From Gnetum montanum (lineage: Eukaryota > Streptophyta > Gnetopsida > Gnetales > Gnetaceae), in contig MNCI01007634.1 of the NCBI GenBank assembly GCA_015680685.1, positions 193,407 through 227,772 of the forward strand: a DNA stretch of 34,366 bases, read 5' to 3'. The position numbers and the translations under genes were made by a program. Shown in pieces: positions 1 through 8,779 of the stretch (positions are counted from its first letter, which is position 1; each line of letters opens with the position of its first letter). Below the pieces are notes generated by a model. It ran no database searches and had not been told where the DNA came from. It saw only the letters and a program-made list of their open reading frames with translations.

Positions 1-201
1 AGCAAGGTATGCTTTACTTAATGATTCAATTACCTTTGCTAATATCTGATGGTGTTGTGTGTGCAGATAGCCATCTTACAACAATGGAATGGATTTGGAG
101 CAGACACTTGGAATGAAGCAGCGCTGAAGCAGCATACAAGGAATGGAATTGATAATGCACTTATAGATGGACAACGAAAGGTGCAATCTAGGCGTTGGTA
201 G
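1..201 (+). CDS. possible 3' end of an unidentified spliced gene (partial)
   Basis: The first bases read AGCAAG followed by GTATGC, a good plant splice donor. A possible 60 nt intron (7-66) has a CTAAT branch-point-like box at 39-43 and ends TGTGTGTGCAG. The next exon (67-201) is open for 44 codons and ends in TAG. It begins IAILQQWNGF and ends KVQSRRW. The same frame has a stop at 40-42, inside the proposed intron, so splicing is needed to join it upstream. I do not recognise the protein and see no motif. It lies on the opposite strand from family A and outside any LTR I can define, so it may be a host gene tail or a captured piece. The overlapping 157-codon minus frame looks like a shadow because it runs through the family B LTR promoter. 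Confidence 0.33.
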
Positions 202-398
202 CAACAAGACTCTTCTCTTTTCTTCTCTTCTATTCTCTCTCCTCTTTTCTCTCAGCTGCCAACTGTGGCCTGATGTCATTGCAATAAGGTGTTCACCCAT
301 GTTGTCATGAACACCAGTTTTTGGCAAGTCTTGTAATAAAGACCGTTCACATGTCATCCCATTAGTTCCATTTCCCCTAATAATCCCATACCTACCTG
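202..398 (+). other. possible 3' UTR / unique flank
   Basis: This stretch has a pyrimidine-rich run (about 208-254, repeated TTCTCTTTTC blocks) and then AATAAA at 335-340, which could be the poly(A) signal for the exon ending at 201. I see no coding potential and no match to other parts of the window. It ends where similarity to the second family B LTR begins. Confidence 0.3.
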
Positions 399-460
399 AT
401 ATCGCATCCCATGCGATATTGCGTACACGATATCGCGTCCCACCGCCATATCTATAAATA
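399..460 (+). promoter_or_regulatory. family B LTR promoter: CGATATCG palindromes and TATA box
   Basis: TATAAATA lies at 453-460, followed by AGAGGCGG. Just upstream are several versions of the palindrome GCGATATCGC (about 399-436), some decayed to GATATTGC. The second copy on the minus strand has the same arrangement at 25,542-25,660, with the TATA at 25,542-25,549. Conservation in both copies and the position relative to TATA suggest U3 control sites. No binding factor is known to me. Confidence 0.6.
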
Positions 461-710
461 AGAGGCGGCACTCCCTTCATTTCCCAATGCTGGCTAGTGT
501 AGCGAAGCTCTGGCAGATTGATCACTCCAGAGTTAGAATTTTTCCCCATGTGCCCGCAGTAGGAGTCCTAGAGTGAACGGCTCTTTATTCGAGCAGCTTG
601 TAACCTGAACCCAAGTTGTGTACAGCAATAAAGACGAACTTGATTGGATAAACCTTGCAGTAGGTGGTTTCATTTACTACTTTCATTTACTGCTTTCCTA
701 GTGCGTTCAA

Positions 711-990
711 GTACGACTTGATTACGAGCGTCTACAGACGTGTACGGCTAGTCAAGGAATCGGCTTCTTGACGCAATGCATGAGTACGACTCAATTACGA
801 GCATTGGCTGCTTGGTAACCCAGTAGCGTATTCCAGGATTCTGCGCTTGGTATTCCCAATGGTAGTCCGATGTGTACGGCTAGTTGAGGAATCGGCTGCT
901 CATTGCTAGGCTAGAACGTGTGATAAGTACAACTTAGTTATGAGCACCCACGGGTGTGTACGGCTGGCTAAGGAATCGGCTGCTTATCAC
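711..990 (+). repeat. diverged internal repeats in LTR B1
   Basis: Two short modules alternate. One is GTACGACTTGATTACGAGC (711, 784 and 927, each varied). The other is GTGTACGGCTAG followed by GAATCGGC (about 751, 873 and 957). The block is missing from copy B2, where the flanking sequences CCTTGCAGT and AAGCTAAATAGG lie much closer together. It is therefore either an expansion in B1 or a deletion in B2. Confidence 0.55.
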
Positions 991-1410
991 ACTTAAGCTA
1001 AATAGGTGCCTCAATATGACCACTTCAAGCACTTGCGTTACGTGTGGCGATCCCAGTAATGATTAGCGTTTGGTAAGCCGCAATTGCATAGTTCAGGGTG
1101 TGTCCGATAAGTGGGAACGGATGCTGACGCTAGTTAATTTAGACTTAGATCATTAGTTAGAGTTAGTTAGTTTCTCAACCCTTTCACCTGATAACATAGA
1201 AGATAAGCTGAAAATACCAAAAAAATCACATACCTCAGACTTGCTTAACCATACACCGTGACACTTACAAGCAAGCCTGGGAAGACAACGAACGATTAAC
1301 CCCAAGTGTTTCTTGTGGCGTTAAGGCATTTAGTCTACGGAGTTCAACCGGATCACGCGTGCACGCTCGTATTTGTATAGTGGAGTGTAGGGGTACCTCG
1401 CCACTCATCA

Positions 1411-2444
1411 CTTACCAATCTTGATGCTAAAGACACACTTCTTAGGACTAAGTTCAAGTTCAAACTTAAGGCATTGTTTGAGCATGAGGTCTAAGTCATT
1501 AGCAATATCATTGGCCACTTTGGACTTAATGGTTATATCATCTACATAATCATTAAGTAATCCTAGCATGTAATCACTAAAGATATACATCATAGCTCTT
1601 TGATAGGTTGCTCCCATGTTCTTAAGGCCAAATGACATCATAGTATAGCAAAAGATACCACAACGGATCATGAAGGTAGTGCTAAGCTGGTGTTCTAGGT
1701 CAATTCTAATCTACTTGTATCCTAAGAACCCATTCATAAAAGATAATAAGACGTGTCCAGCTATGGTAATAATGACTTGATCAATACTAGGTAAAGGAAA
1801 ATCATCCTTAATGGTTACCTTTTTTAGATCTCAGAAATTGATGCAAATATAAATATTCATATTTTTCTTAGGGACTACCATGATGTTGGAAACCCACTTT
1901 GCATAGTCAATAGCTCTAATGAAACGAGCTTGGTAATTTCATCACAAACTACCAAGGCTAAGTCAGGCCTAATCTTATGCACTTTCTAATTAACTAATCT
2001 AATGTTAGGATCAAGTATGATGTTTTGTTAGACTAGACATGGATCTAAGCCTAGCATATCCTCATATGACCAAGCAAAGATCTTAATGTTATCTTGTAGA
2101 ACCTTGGTAATGTTTTGAGCATGTTTAGATTCTAGTGAGGAACTTAGCTTAAACATTTTCTCCTCACCACTATGTGTTATGACAACAACCTCAGCTAGAG
2201 ATTCTTCAGTTATGTCACCAACCTCAAGGCTAGGGGCTTTAACTAGGCTTTTAGGACATTCTATAGGATTTTTGATTGAGGCTATATAGTTGTCAAGACT
2301 CTCAAGCTAAAGGTCTAGACAATTAGGATTAATCAATCATTCAATATCACCATGAGGCCTACTCAAGTTGAAAGGCAAGGAAATTTTGTTCCAAGTGATC
2401 ATACTTCAATCTTGCATATCAACCATAAGCACATTAAGTGACAC
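1411..2444 (-). pseudogene. element 1 pre-RT and reverse transcriptase, 3'-truncated
   Basis: This is Ty3/gypsy reverse transcriptase, the enzyme that copies element RNA to DNA. Reading leftward, the exon starts V-S-L-N-V-L-M-V-D-M-Q-D, then a pre-RT segment including HSGEEKM (about 2,160-2,190) and FAWSYEDMLG near 2,080. The RT palm follows with FIRAIDYAKW, VVPKKN, DDFPLPSIDQ, GHVLLSFMNG and MSFGLKNMGATYQRAM. The catalytic YVDD is intact at 1,537-1,548, and the reading ends at SPKKCVFSIKIGK. Several in-frame stops and a frameshift are present (for example in place of the tyrosine of the CVDYRDL region and before IRIDLEH), so it is dead. It is cut at 1,411 exactly where the family B LTR ends. 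The thumb, RNase H and integrase are missing. The FAWSYEDM motif is typical of Tat/Athila-type elements. Confidence 0.9.
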
Positions 2445-2450
2445 CTAGGT
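2440..2450 (-). promoter_or_regulatory. conserved splice-acceptor-like junction, element 1
   Basis: The minus strand reads TTTTTACCTAG then GTGTCACTTAATGTGC. The boundary lies between 2,445 and 2,444. The same exon start follows an AG in element 2 (TTATTACACAG) and element 3 (TGCCATATAG), although the sequence on the intron side is unrelated in the three copies. Confidence 0.55.
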
Positions 2451-2879
2451 AAAAATGAGTAAATCATGTCAAAATGATATAAGATCCTTTAGTAAACATA
2501 TGTTATTCCAATGAAAAACAAAAAATGAAAACAAGGTTACCTAAGGCTATAATAAATAAATAATGAATAATGGAATAAAATAAAGGTCATATAAGGTCAT
2601 CCAAAGGTCATAAGAGAGAAAATAATTGGACCATCTTAAAAATAGAAAGTTATATGGTAGCTATATAAAGTCAATTTATGAGAAAGAAGGTTAGAAATGT
2701 AAAACAAGGTCAAAAACAAGGTCAAGTTTGTGAAAATGGAACATATATGGCAAAACTTGGCTAATACTACTCAAACAAGGTTAGATTTTACCAATTTTAG
2801 GCCTTAGTGAGTCACTATATGGGGCTACAAGGTTGTTGGAAGAGTTTGGACATGTGAGAAGGTCATTTTGGGGATATTT

Positions 2880-5230
2880 TGAGCAAAATCAGCACTTGTT
2901 GTGATTATAATAGGCCCTACTAGTGACTATGTTGGCCTAACATAGTTTGACCTTCTCCAAACATAGTTAACCTTTAGAGCTTGTTTCCAATGTTCATATG
3001 GTCATTTTCAAGCTTCCAATGGTCTAAAAAATTTGTGTAGGGGGTAAGAAATAAATATTGACAAGTTTTGGCATCATTTAGACCCTCAAAAGTGGAAAAT
3101 GATTGTTACTAGTGATGAATACATTGGGCTACTAGGCCCAAGCATAGTTACAAGGAAATTCATGAGTTCTTGGGATTTCTAGGACCAAAACAAAGTGAAA
3201 ATCACACTTAGAATCCAATGGAACAAGGCTTTGATCCTTTTGGATGGAATTTAGATCATTTTGAGTTACTTTTTGTTATTTTTCATTATCACATTTTCCC
3301 TTCCCAATGAGACTATGCTAGCCTAGCATAGTCCTTATCTTCCTCAACATAGTCAAGAGAGGGAAATGGATTTTGGTTAGTTTCAAGCATTATTCAACTA
3401 TCCTAATGGGCTTCTAGGGTCACTGGTGTTGCCAGCTAGGGTTTTGGCACAAAAATTACTAATTTTCATGCTTTCTTGGGCCTTGGATGACTAAAAAGAA
3501 TGGGACTATGTTGGGCATGTAGTCCCTAGCATAGTTAAGGGTTCTAGATTGAAAAAGGTTGAACAAGAATGGATTTTAGCTTATTTTCCAAGGTTCTAGG
3601 ATTTGGACATGCTTCGACAAGGTTATGGATGTTTATGAGAGCTGATTTGGGAAGCTTTGAGGCAATTTTGGCCATGTTTTGGGGGACTACACTGGACTTT
3701 GGTAGGGACTACACTCACCCAGCATAGTTCTAGTCTCCCTGCCAACATAGTTAAGTTGGAACATTTGAAAAATAGGTTTAGATTACCAGAATTAACTTTA
3801 GTGGATCCCAAGGCTTTTGGAAGTGAAGTACAAGTTATTTTGATTAATTTCTTGGTAAATTTATGGGGACTACGCTGGAGCTAGAGAGGGACTATGTTAG
3901 TCCAAAGTAGTTTCCATAGTCAATAGAGGCTTTGGATGGTCAAAAGTAGTTTCTAGATTTCGACAATCGAAAGTAGTCTCCATGGTCAATAGAGGCTTTC
4001 AACAAGGTGCTAGGGTTGACTGGGCTTTCAACAGTGAACTTAGGCAATTTTAGCAAGTTTTTCATGTAATTTTGAGGGACTACACTAGGCTTAGAGAGGG
4101 ACCATGCTAGCCTAGTATAGTCCTCCCCTCTCCTCACTATAGTATAAGTTGAAAAGGCCAAAACTTTGAAAAATTACATGTTTCATTGCTAGAAGGCTCC
4201 AAATGGCACATTAGGGTTTTTTATGCACCAATTTTCATGTTTTATGATACAATTTATAAGTTTTCAAGGGGTCTATGTTGGGCTTGAAATGGAACTACAC
4301 TGGCCCAACATAGTCCTCATCTTCCCCAGTGTAGTCTAAGTTTATGATGGCTAACATGCTAAGAAAATGCAAAATTTATTGTCAAATAGCTCTAACTAGA
4401 GTCCTAGGGTTTTTTAGAGGTCAATTGTTTATGTTTCCTTGGTGGATTTTTCCACTTGGAATGGATTATGTGGGCTCAGGTGTGGACTATGCTAGCCCAG
4501 TGTAGTCCTCCTTCTCCCCTTAGTATAGTCTATATGATAGATGTCAAACTATGAAGGAAACTAGACTTCATGGCCATATGAGCTCCAATTAAAGTTTTAG
4601 GGCTTACTGAAGTTAAGTTTTATGTTTTTTGAGATTTTTTTATAATTTTCAAGGGGACTACATTGGGCCTAGACTAGGACTATGTTGGCCCAATGTAGTC
4701 CCTAGTTTCCTCAACGTAGTCATAAGGGAAACAAAAAAACTAGCATCATTTACTACAATCAATCATGCTTTGGGCTTGCAAGTGGCTCAAACTAGGGTTT
4801 GGGAAAACAATGTGTCAATTTGGGATCAACTAAGAGTTGAATGGAGTGCATGAATTACTTGGAATTATAAGGTAAGATATGGTGTTGAACTATGCTGGAC
4901 ATTAGCTAGGACTATGCTAGCCTAGCATAGTCCCTTACTTTTCTTAGCATAGTTGATGAGGAGGTTTGTTTTTTATCAGACTTTGCCTACTTGTGACCAT
5001 ATTTTGATGCTATCAGGGGTTTTTTCCATAGTTTGGTAGGGCTAGATGGCTAGTTTAGAGGCTTCTAGAGGTTGGACATGCTTTTGGGAGTTTATCCCAA
5101 CATGGACTACACTGGTAGTTATTAGGATTACGCTAGCCCAACATAGTCCTTGCCTCTCTTTAGTGTAGTCTTGGTGTCTTGTTCAACACCTAACATACTT
5201 GGAAATATTTTTGAGTTGTAGGGTGAATAA
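2880..5230. repeat. about 193 bp tandem array with near-palindromic core
   Basis: About a dozen diverged units carry a core whose starts lie near 2,925, 3,127, 3,311, 3,503, 3,707, 3,888, 4,099, 4,291, 4,484, 4,677, 4,909 and 5,125. Spacing is about 181-232 and most often 192-193. The best core (4,909-4,933) is a perfect inverted repeat, GGACTATGCTAG, one centre base, then its reverse complement. At 3,311-3,333 the arms are 11 bp. A further half-site such as CAACATAGTC follows about 20 bp downstream in most units. Arms vary as CGTAGTC, CATAGTC and TGTAGTC, the pattern left by methyl-CpG decay. Short open frames here are by-products. Confidence 0.8.
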
Positions 5231-5759
5231 ATTATGGTTTAGGAGAGGTAGGTGGATGTTCCAATTGTTCCATGGATTTATTTGAACTTATCTTAGCATA
5301 GTCAAGCTAGAAGTTGACAACTCTCAATGTAGTCATGTCTTTTTTTATTGTAATGGGAACATCCAGTCTAGGGTCCACTCAAAATTAGTAAGTCTTGTTA
5401 AAAAGCTTCATTCAACCCCCACGTAGCCCTAGTTTCCATTTTTATACCGGAGTAAAATGGAGCTCTAAAAGAAAATGAGGATTTCAAATGTGATTCCTAG
5501 GTTTGGATTGGTAATAAATTAGAAAAACATGGAAAATTTTTGTTGCTTGTTCCATTTCTTACTACTACACCCTAGTGTGAAAGCCCTACCACTATTGCTA
5601 CTTCCCACTTAATACTGCCTAGTGTACTAGCCACCACTAGTGGACTACTATCAACGTAGTCATACCATTGAAGCCTACTCCTAGTGTAGTCCATTCATTT
5701 AAGACCACTTGTAGTGTAGTCAAGGATTTCTTCACATTTCTAGGCTTGTCTCTGGCACC
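5231..5759. other. edge of the repeat array and possible promoter of the antisense gene
   Basis: Scattered half-sites of the array motif continue (CTTAGCATAGTC near 5,292; CAACGTAGTC near 5,654; TAGTGTAGTC near 5,681 and 5,714). A TTTTATACC box at about 5,440 is a possible plus-strand TATA element, roughly 320 bp before the ATG at 5,760. I see no pol-like coding. Confidence 0.3.
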
Positions 5760-7166
5760 ATGGGTAAGAAAACAACTTCTATTAGAAATCCAAGATTGGA
5801 GGATGTAGACGCTATAGCCAAAACCTTAGTTCATTTGCCACGCCCAAGGATTGGAATGAGTTCAACTACTACCTTTCCAAGGTAGGCTATTCTCACTAGT
5901 TTTCTATTCTATTTCTTGGTTTCTATCCCATTTCTTAGATCTATGCCCATGCACTTATTATTTTCTGATACCATAAAAATCCTACCTCATATTTTGGTTG
6001 TCCCTACATAAATATGAGATTTTTTGATAGTTTTTGATCTTGTAAATTGAATTTCAAAAGTGGGATTGTAGTTTTGCTATTTTTCTTTAATTTTACAAAC
6101 ATGAAATAGCTTTCCTTAGATCTAGGAAAAGGAACTTGCCAAAATTAAGTTTTAAAAAAATTCTACCACCTTATTTTGATGCATTTTCAAATGAGTATGA
6201 GCTATTTTGGTTGTATTTTCTATAATCAATGGCTGGATTAAGTTAGGTTTTACAAGTTTTGTGGTTTTGGGTAAAAAAGCAAGTAATGTTGTGTATTTTT
6301 TACTAAATAAACAACTTCATACTTTACAAATTTATTATTATTGGTTTGTAGGATTATTTTTAAGCTTTAAAATTATTATGTTCCCCTTCAATTTGGTGTT
6401 ATGATGATGAAGTTATGGTCATTTGAGTTTGGTTGTGTATGTAGGGTTTGTTGCTGTTTTTCAAATTTCATGAAAGTTCATGACATTTTTCCAAAACAAT
6501 AAGATTTTTGAATTTTCTATGGTATTTCTACATAGGGTTCAATTCAAGGTTTCAAAAAATGGTGAAATCACCCTATTTTAAACTCAAACAAATTTTTGGC
6601 AAATTTTTTGCCAACCCTACATGAAAGGGGGTTCATGTTGATGGCTATGATTAGGTCATTTTGGTAAATTTTTCTTTAAAAATGGTTAGGATTTCTAATG
6701 ATTTCTTATTATCAAGTTGTAGCTTATTATTTTATGATTCCAATGGCTATGGAATCATCAAATTTTGTTAAGCAGTTAATTAGTTATGGCTATTTCCATT
6801 TCGTTGCATGAAATCATAGTTACAAGGCTATGATGCATTTACACCTCTGAAGATGGGTAACGTTGAGGTTGTAAAAAAATATTTTCTATTAATGTCCCAT
6901 GGTCTTTGGGACTCTTTGGGATGTTAGGAAGAGGCTAGAAGTGATTTGAATCAAAATAAAAATGTCTCATTTTTTCTTCAAAGCATTTTCCTATGGTCAT
7001 TTTGATGTTTATTGGTTGTTAATCAATTTTGGTCTTAATATGTTACAGGCACCAAAAGTCATTGGTAGTCCCAATGGTGGGGATAGAGATGATGATCCAC
7101 CTCCTTCACTATATGCTCCATAGTTTCACTAGTTTCTTCTTTTATGCCCATTTCATTTTTAGTTGA
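5760..7166 (+). pseudogene. possible two-exon small gene antisense inside the element 1 spacer
   Basis: An ATG in good plant context (GGCACCATGG) at 5,760 opens a frame beginning MGKKTTSIRNPRLEDVDAI. Exon 1 would end at 5,881 with CCAAG before GTAGGC. A strongly T-rich 1,167 nt interval (5,882-7,048) ends ATGTTACAG, and exon 2 starts at 7,049. Joined as it stands, the frame ends at 7,166. The more protein-like exon 2 frame (APKVIGSPNGG, then an acidic and proline-rich tail, TAG at 7,121-7,123) continues a different exon 1 frame containing DWNEFNYYLSK, so a one-base frameshift in exon 1 is likely. AATAAA lies near 7,407. U-richness of the interval on this strand and canonical borders support a real intron. 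The protein is unrecognised. Antisense extra genes are known in some Tat-lineage elements such as Grande, but I cannot link this one to them. Confidence 0.4.
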
Positions 7167-7506
7167 TGTGATTCTTGATGTTGATGATGGATGGATAGTG
7201 TTAGCCAAAATAATTTATCATTTAATATTTTACAATTTGGACATCTTTACCACACTATGTAGCTATGGTTATGTTGTTATGGACATTATTATTTTTAATT
7301 TTAAACCTTTATTTGAATTTTCTCTATAATGTTCTATAGTTACGATTTTCTTTATGTGATGATGGTACTTTACGATCTATGTTCTAAGGCTACATTTGTT
7401 AAATGCAATAAATAGTTGAAATGGATAAGAAATAAAGTTGTAGGCATAGAGTAAAATGAGTTATAACATTTTTTTACCAATTTTAATCCATGGAAAGGCA
7501 TGTGGT

Positions 7507-7630
7507 ATTTTCTAGTTTAAGGCCATGATGGGTTGTGATCCCAATTTAAGGTCTTAGCGGACCAAAATGCCAATTTAAGGTCTTAGGGAACCATATGCTA
7601 GTTTAAGGTCTTAGTAGGCCATGATGAATG
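7507..7630. repeat. 32 bp TTTTAGGCCTTGG-type repeats, four units
   Basis: Four diverged units read CTAGTTTAAGGCCATGATGG, CCAATTTAAGGTCTTAGCGG, CCAATTTAAGGTCTTAGGGA and CTAGTTTAAGGTCTTAGTAG. They belong to the same family as the longer array at 16,240-16,692 and sit in the equivalent place, just downstream (in element orientation) of protease. Confidence 0.7.
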
Positions 7631-7795
7631 TAAAATTAAAATTTTTTCAGTAAGAAAAAGTAAAAAACAAAAAACAAAATAAATTCTAGGTTACTAGCAA
7701 ATTTAAATTTAGCCCAAGAGAAATGATACTAACAAGTGTAAACCAAGCTATTAAGCTATGAATGTTATAAAGTCACACTGCTACAAATGCATAGG
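7631..7795. other. A-rich junction, spacer to protease
   Basis: This A-rich stretch (repeated AAAAAC around 7,655-7,680) runs into the last readable protease-region codons. The intron donor for element 1 should lie here, but several weak GT sites compete and I cannot choose one. Confidence 0.3.
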
Positions 7796-8779
7796 GTATG
7801 AGAAGATTTAGGGGCTTGTATTCTTTAATATATTTAGGGAAAGTATATGGTTTATTTTGCACAAGCTTATATTCTTTGCCACCTTCACTAATGATGTTGA
7901 AGGGTAGTCCTCCCCATGGCACATCAATGGGTTCATGGTTGTTTACCTATGTTTTTTTGATCTCATCATTCTATTTGATTTCATTGAAAATGGTAGGAGT
8001 TTCTTCTTGAACCTCCACTTTGGACCCTTGTGCTACATCGACATTGTTAACAACTAAGGGGACTGTGCTTTCACCATGGATAACAATTTCACCTCCCTTG
8101 TAAGGTAGGTGGATTTCTTAGTGAATAAGTAAAGACACAGCCCACTTTTAGCCCAACCAAGGTCTTCCTAGGATGAGGTCAAATCTTGGTGTCTCTTTTA
8201 CCACCAATAAATCTACCATTGTGGGGAACTATTCCCCCACCATGAAATCTAAAGAAATGAAACCTTTGATTGTGACCCACGATCTGTTAAAATATTTAAG
8301 GGCTACAATCAAAGTACGTTACATTTTTTTAGTTAGGCCTAGGCATTCAATGATGGTATAGGGTATGGCATTGGTTGTTGCCTTGTAATCTACATGTACC
8401 CTATGTAATTTATATTGGCCAAAGTGTATGATTATAAAAAGAGGCACTTTGGTTACTTTGCCATTTTGGGGGTTTACCTTGATTTCACTATCATGAAACA
8501 CCAGCGATGTTGACTTTAATTCCTTAGGTAAAGAGGGTACCATGACTACATGGATGGACTGTTCATTAGCAAGGATGTCCTCTCTAATAGGAATGAATGT
8601 CGACATCTTGACTAGCACCTCACGATGGGTAGTAAAAGTCATGACCAGGATGTACAAGCTCAAAGTTGTGTTCTTTTGTTTGGGTGATTGTTTAAACTAT
8701 TCCATTTTATTAAGGAAATGCTTGTTATTGCTTGTCAATTTGTTGTGTTTAACTTCCTCCATAAATACAAAAATGTGAA
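7796..8779 (-). pseudogene. element 1 protease region (gag-pol aspartic protease), degenerate
   Basis: This is the retroelement aspartic protease region, which would cut the Gag-Pol polyprotein. On the minus strand a block near 8,663-8,460 has MTFTTHREVL and FHDSEIKVNPQNGK. The active-site block follows (about 8,410-8,330) with HRVHVDYKATTNAIPYTII and then ECLGL. Next come DLILGRPWLG (8,157-8,174) and GGEIVIHGESTVPLVV, matching the usual LGRPW motif and downstream strand of this family. The catalytic aspartate is present, but the following residues are YK rather than the S/T-G of a working protease. Element 2 keeps the same D..AT.N..P pattern. Stops and frame changes interrupt the region after LGRPWLG. 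The plus-strand open frames here are shadows. Confidence 0.75.

Larger units (their letters stand above)
399..1410 (+). mobile_element. family B LTR, copy B1 (plus orientation)
   Basis: It is similar to the reverse complement of 24,828-25,663 over the promoter, transcript start region and 3' end. Shared landmarks are the GATATCGC palindromes, TATAAATAAGAGG, the segment with GAACGG and TTTATTCGAGCA, a CCTTGCAGT block, CCCAGTAA followed by AGCGTTTGGTAA, and the terminus GGGGTACC...CTCATCA. It ends in CA at 1409-1410. The 5' boundary is less sure: I take the TG at 399, preceded by CCTACC, against CTTACC just after the 3' end. That gives only an imperfect duplication. No family B internal coding region is visible, so this is a solo LTR or the broken end of an element. 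It abuts a truncated minus-strand RT. It is longer than copy B2 mainly because of an extra block at about 670-985. Confidence 0.75.
2445..7790 (-). other. element 1 protease-to-RT spacer, probable Ogre-type intron
   Basis: About 5.3 kb separates the end of protease coding from the start of pre-RT coding, with no pol-like frame on the minus strand. The left end is an AG (2,446-2,445) directly before the conserved exon start GTGTCACTTAATGTG, and elements 2 and 3 have the same junction. Ogre elements are known to carry an intron between protease and RT, which fits. The donor is not clear in this copy. The spacer holds an A-rich tract (2,450-2,780), a single 32 bp repeat unit (about 2,793-2,825), the 193 bp array, the possible antisense gene and four more 32 bp units. 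All are listed separately. Confidence 0.6.

Noticed and set aside
76-549. 157-codon minus-strand open frame
   Set aside because: It runs antisense through the candidate exon, its 3' flank and the family B promoter with TATA box. No motif, and the repeated basic RRE run is the complement of a TTCTCTTT tract.
6207-7329. Small plus-strand frames at 6,207 and 7,144
   Set aside because: Hydrophobic peptides come from the T-rich intron-like sequence and the AT-rich 3' flank. No start context or motif.
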